Assembly: GCA_900552795.1 (NCBI GenBank)
Contig: USBB01000056.1
Location: 1 to 6,588 of the forward strand
Length of the DNA: 6,588 nucleotides
Direction: 5' to 3'
From: an uncultured Eubacterium sp.
Lineage (GTDB): Bacteria > Bacillota > Clostridia > Lachnospirales > Lachnospiraceae
In this document: in pieces, positions 5,289 to 6,588 of the stretch
How positions within the stretch are numbered: the stretch's first letter is position 1
Layout: every line of letters begins with the position of its first letter
Made by a program: the position numbers and the translations under genes
Notes under the pieces: model-generated
Told to the model about the DNA's origin: nothing
The model's database searches: none
Seen by the model: the letters and a program-made list of their open reading frames with translations, nothing else

Positions 5289-5331
5289 ATATTATATTTA
5301 TATGCTGTATTTGCTTCGAAAGGAGAAAAAC

Positions 5332-5583
5332 ATGGATAGGAGAAGAATAGCTATTTTTTCTAATGAGTTAAGAAGGTTGCTAAATAGTCAGAGAATGGCA
5401 GAAGTTATAAATAGAATTAATCAAGCAAATTTGTCTCAACAGGAATTGGAATTTTTGTTTGAGTGTTTGCATACAGATGGTTATGATGAGACTACAGATT
5501 CATTTATACTTTGTGAATCAGACAATTCTGCTTTCTTATCTCTTGTTAATATGGTTGAGAGTAAGGTAAATAAGAGAGAGTAG
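5332..5583 (+). CDS. Unknown 83-residue soluble protein, first gene of a two-gene cassette
   Basis: The start is ATG 5332, 6 nt after AAAGGAG (5319-5325). An in-frame ATG at 5302 would place that site inside the gene. The product is small and probably all-helical: a basic N-terminus MDRRR, a helix over about 8-30 (NELRRLLNSQRMAEVINRIN), a second acidic helix at 34-48, an Asp/Glu-rich linker around 50-58, and a third helix at 66-80. I see no HTH, zinc or catalytic motif and no membrane segment. It ends 10 bp before the membrane-anchored 158-residue gene and shares its promoter and terminator, so the two probably act together. A partner, inhibitor or adaptor role is a guess. The function is unknown. 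Confidence 0.65.
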   Translation: MDRRRIAIFSNELRRLLNSQRMAEVINRINQANLSQQELEFLFECLHTDGYDETTDSFILCESDNSAFLSLVNMVESKVNKRE

Positions 5584-5593
5584 GTACTGGCAA

Positions 5594-6070
5594 ATGGATT
5601 TAGCAATGGTTATATTAACAGCACTTGCCGTTTTGGTCAGTGTTATAGCACTATATGTGAGTTTTAAGGCATCTCAAAAGGGAAATGAGTTGGCTTCAGT
5701 TGCAAATGATTTGACTAAAACTGCGAATGATATGCAGATGGCTCAGGTTGAGATGCAGATACGGGAATTGATTTTGAGTGCTAGAAGTCGTTATGAGGAT
5801 AAGGTTGTTCAATTTAAGAATGATGAAGATATTGAATTGTGTAAATCGATGCTTGATTCCGCATTAGAAGGGGTTTTGAATGCATACGATGAGGCTTGTG
5901 CCAAATATTTAGACGGAAAAGTTGACAAAGAGCGTTTTAAGAAGTTGTATCATGATGAGATTCGTCAACTTGTTGATGATGCAACAACAAAAGAAAAATA
6001 TATGGAGCCTCAAACGAAATTTCATGCAACAGTTAAAGTATATACAGAATGGAATAATTTAGAGAGCTAA
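5594..6070 (+). CDS. Unknown 158-residue protein: membrane anchor, coiled coil, helical domain
   Basis: The protein opens with one hydrophobic helix (residues 3-24, starting MDLAMVILTALAVLVSVIAL) and no cleavage site, so it is probably an N-terminal anchor with the rest in the cytoplasm. Residues 25-60 repeat Ala, Asn and Met in a coiled-coil-like pattern (ELASVANDLTKTANDMQMAQ). A helical domain follows, with its most conserved-looking block at 92-125 (EGVLNAYDEACAKYLDGKV, then DKERFKKLYHDEIR). I recall proteins with this plan and a similar NAYEExCxxYLD-type block in accessory islands of many bacteria, without a known function. The ATG at 5594 has only a weak ribosome binding site (TAGG, 5581-5584, overlapping the stop of the 83-residue gene), which suggests translational coupling. 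A strong terminator follows. Confidence 0.72.
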   Translation: MDLAMVILTALAVLVSVIALYVSFKASQKGNELASVANDLTKTANDMQMAQVEMQIRELILSARSRYEDKVVQFKNDEDIELCKSMLDSALEGVLNAYDEACAKYLDGKVDKERFKKLYHDEIRQLVDDATTKEKYMEPQTKFHATVKVYTEWNNLES

Positions 6071-6102
6071 TTTGAAAGAAAATCACATAAAATTATAAAG
6101 AG

Positions 6103-6135
6103 GACATCATAGAGCTGGTTCTATGGTGTCTTTTT
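6103..6135 (+). terminator. Strong intrinsic terminator closing the two-gene cassette
   Basis: An 11-bp stem, GACATCATAGA (6103-6113) with TCTATGGTGTC (6120-6130, one G-T pair), has a 6-nt loop and is followed directly by TTTTT (6131-6135). It lies 32 bp after the stop of the 158-residue gene. Confidence 0.92.
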
Positions 6136-6167
6136 GTGTGAAAAAATAATATTTTTTTAGATTTTAG

Positions 6168-6588
6168 TTGACAAAAGCAGAGTTTTGCGGACTTACGTTA
6201 AAGGATATAGACTTGGAGAAAAGAACAATCAACGTGAATCATCAGTTACAGTATGTAGGGAATAAGGGAAAGTACATAGAAAAAACAAAAACTGAAGCTG
6301 GAACACGAGTATTGCCAATGTCGGATGAAGTTTATGCAGCATTCAAGAGGGTAGTACAGAACAGAAAGAAACCTAAAGTCGAGGAAATGATAGATGGTTA
6401 TACAGGTTTTCTGTTCTTGGATAAGCGCGGGAAACCAATGATGCCTTATCAATGGGAAAAACGCTTTCAGCATGTGGTTGAGAAGTACAATAGAATTTAT
6501 CGAGTGCAACTTCCAAAGATAACACCGCATGTGTGCCGCCATACATTTTGTACGAATGCGGCAAAGAGAGGAATATCTGTAGAAACAT
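6168..6588 (+). pseudogene. 5'-truncated tyrosine recombinase/integrase, running off the right edge
   Basis: An open frame with no start codon of its own begins after TAG (6165-6167) and stays open to the window end, 140 codons. From about 6177 it reads (A)EFCGLTLKDIDLEKRTINV, where intact integrases have TGxRISEFCGLTLKDID. The break therefore falls just after the first catalytic Arg, which is lost with everything upstream. The catalytic core continues normally: Lys in EKTKTEAGTR (codon 6288-6290) and the HxxRH box in ITPHVCRHTF (His 6528-6530, Arg 6537-6539, His 6540-6542). The late His and the nucleophilic Tyr would lie beyond the edge. Without the N-terminal arm-binding domain and the first Arg it cannot be an active recombinase. 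It is the same general type as the fragment at the left edge. The deletion join lies about 40 bp after the cassette terminator. Confidence 0.88.

Noticed and set aside
5302..5331. Earlier ATG for the 83-residue protein
   Set aside because: The strong AAAGGAG at 5319-5325 lies inside that extension and is correctly spaced for ATG 5332.
6246..6588. Two minus-strand frames at the right end
   Set aside because: They are antisense to a clear tyrosine recombinase core with Lys and HxxRH motifs.
1..6588. tRNA, rRNA or riboswitch
   Set aside because: I saw no tRNA-like cloverleaf, rRNA stretch or known riboswitch core on either strand; the structured spots are explained as terminators, hairpins and palindromes.

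Overview
The window looks like accessory DNA from a low-GC Gram-positive anaerobe, most likely a gut clostridium (Lachnospiraceae-like). The grounds are AT-rich sequence, strong AGGAGG-type ribosome binding sites, and recombinase and integrative-element proteins of the kinds common in those genomes. No database search was possible, so the taxonomy is inference.

Layout. (1) Positions 1-167 hold the last 54 codons of a tyrosine integrase, with the His box and the nucleophilic Tyr, followed by a terminator. (2) 269-1750 is a 490-residue-class protein with an HEXXH motif, a possible third zinc ligand and a late Cys cluster, probably an unrecognised zinc metallopeptidase. Behind it lies a relic: a good ribosome binding site and 13 codons matching the start of a low-molecular-weight protein tyrosine phosphatase, then a stop. 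(3) 2030-2806 is an unknown three-helix membrane protein. (4) 3016-3723 is a short serine recombinase that ends inside the 'Recombinase' domain. Its upstream region is full of palindromes, and a strong terminator follows. (5) 3949-4897 holds two genes of a type carried by Tn916/Tn1549-like conjugative elements: an unnamed 179-residue protein and a DUF3846-like protein. A possible 19-residue leader overlaps the first ribosome binding site. (6) 4898-5331 is about 430 bp without a gene. It holds three copies of a 15-mer at about 50-bp intervals, two palindromes, a pair of 11-mers and a promoter. (7) 5332-6070 is a compact two-gene cassette (83 and 158 residues, the second membrane-anchored) with its own promoter and terminator. 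(8) From about 6177 to the end is a second tyrosine integrase that has lost its 5' end, including the first catalytic Arg.

All genes lie on the + strand, but they do not form one operon. They are separate modules with their own terminators, placed between the 3' portions of two integrase genes in the same orientation. The likely picture is an integration hot spot or cargo bay of an integrative element, built by successive insertions and deletions that left scars (phosphatase stub, truncated integrase, short serine recombinase). The HEXXH protein, the membrane protein and the 83/158-residue pair are the unexplained cargo. Defence or inter-element conflict is a reasonable guess for them, but nothing in the sequence proves it.
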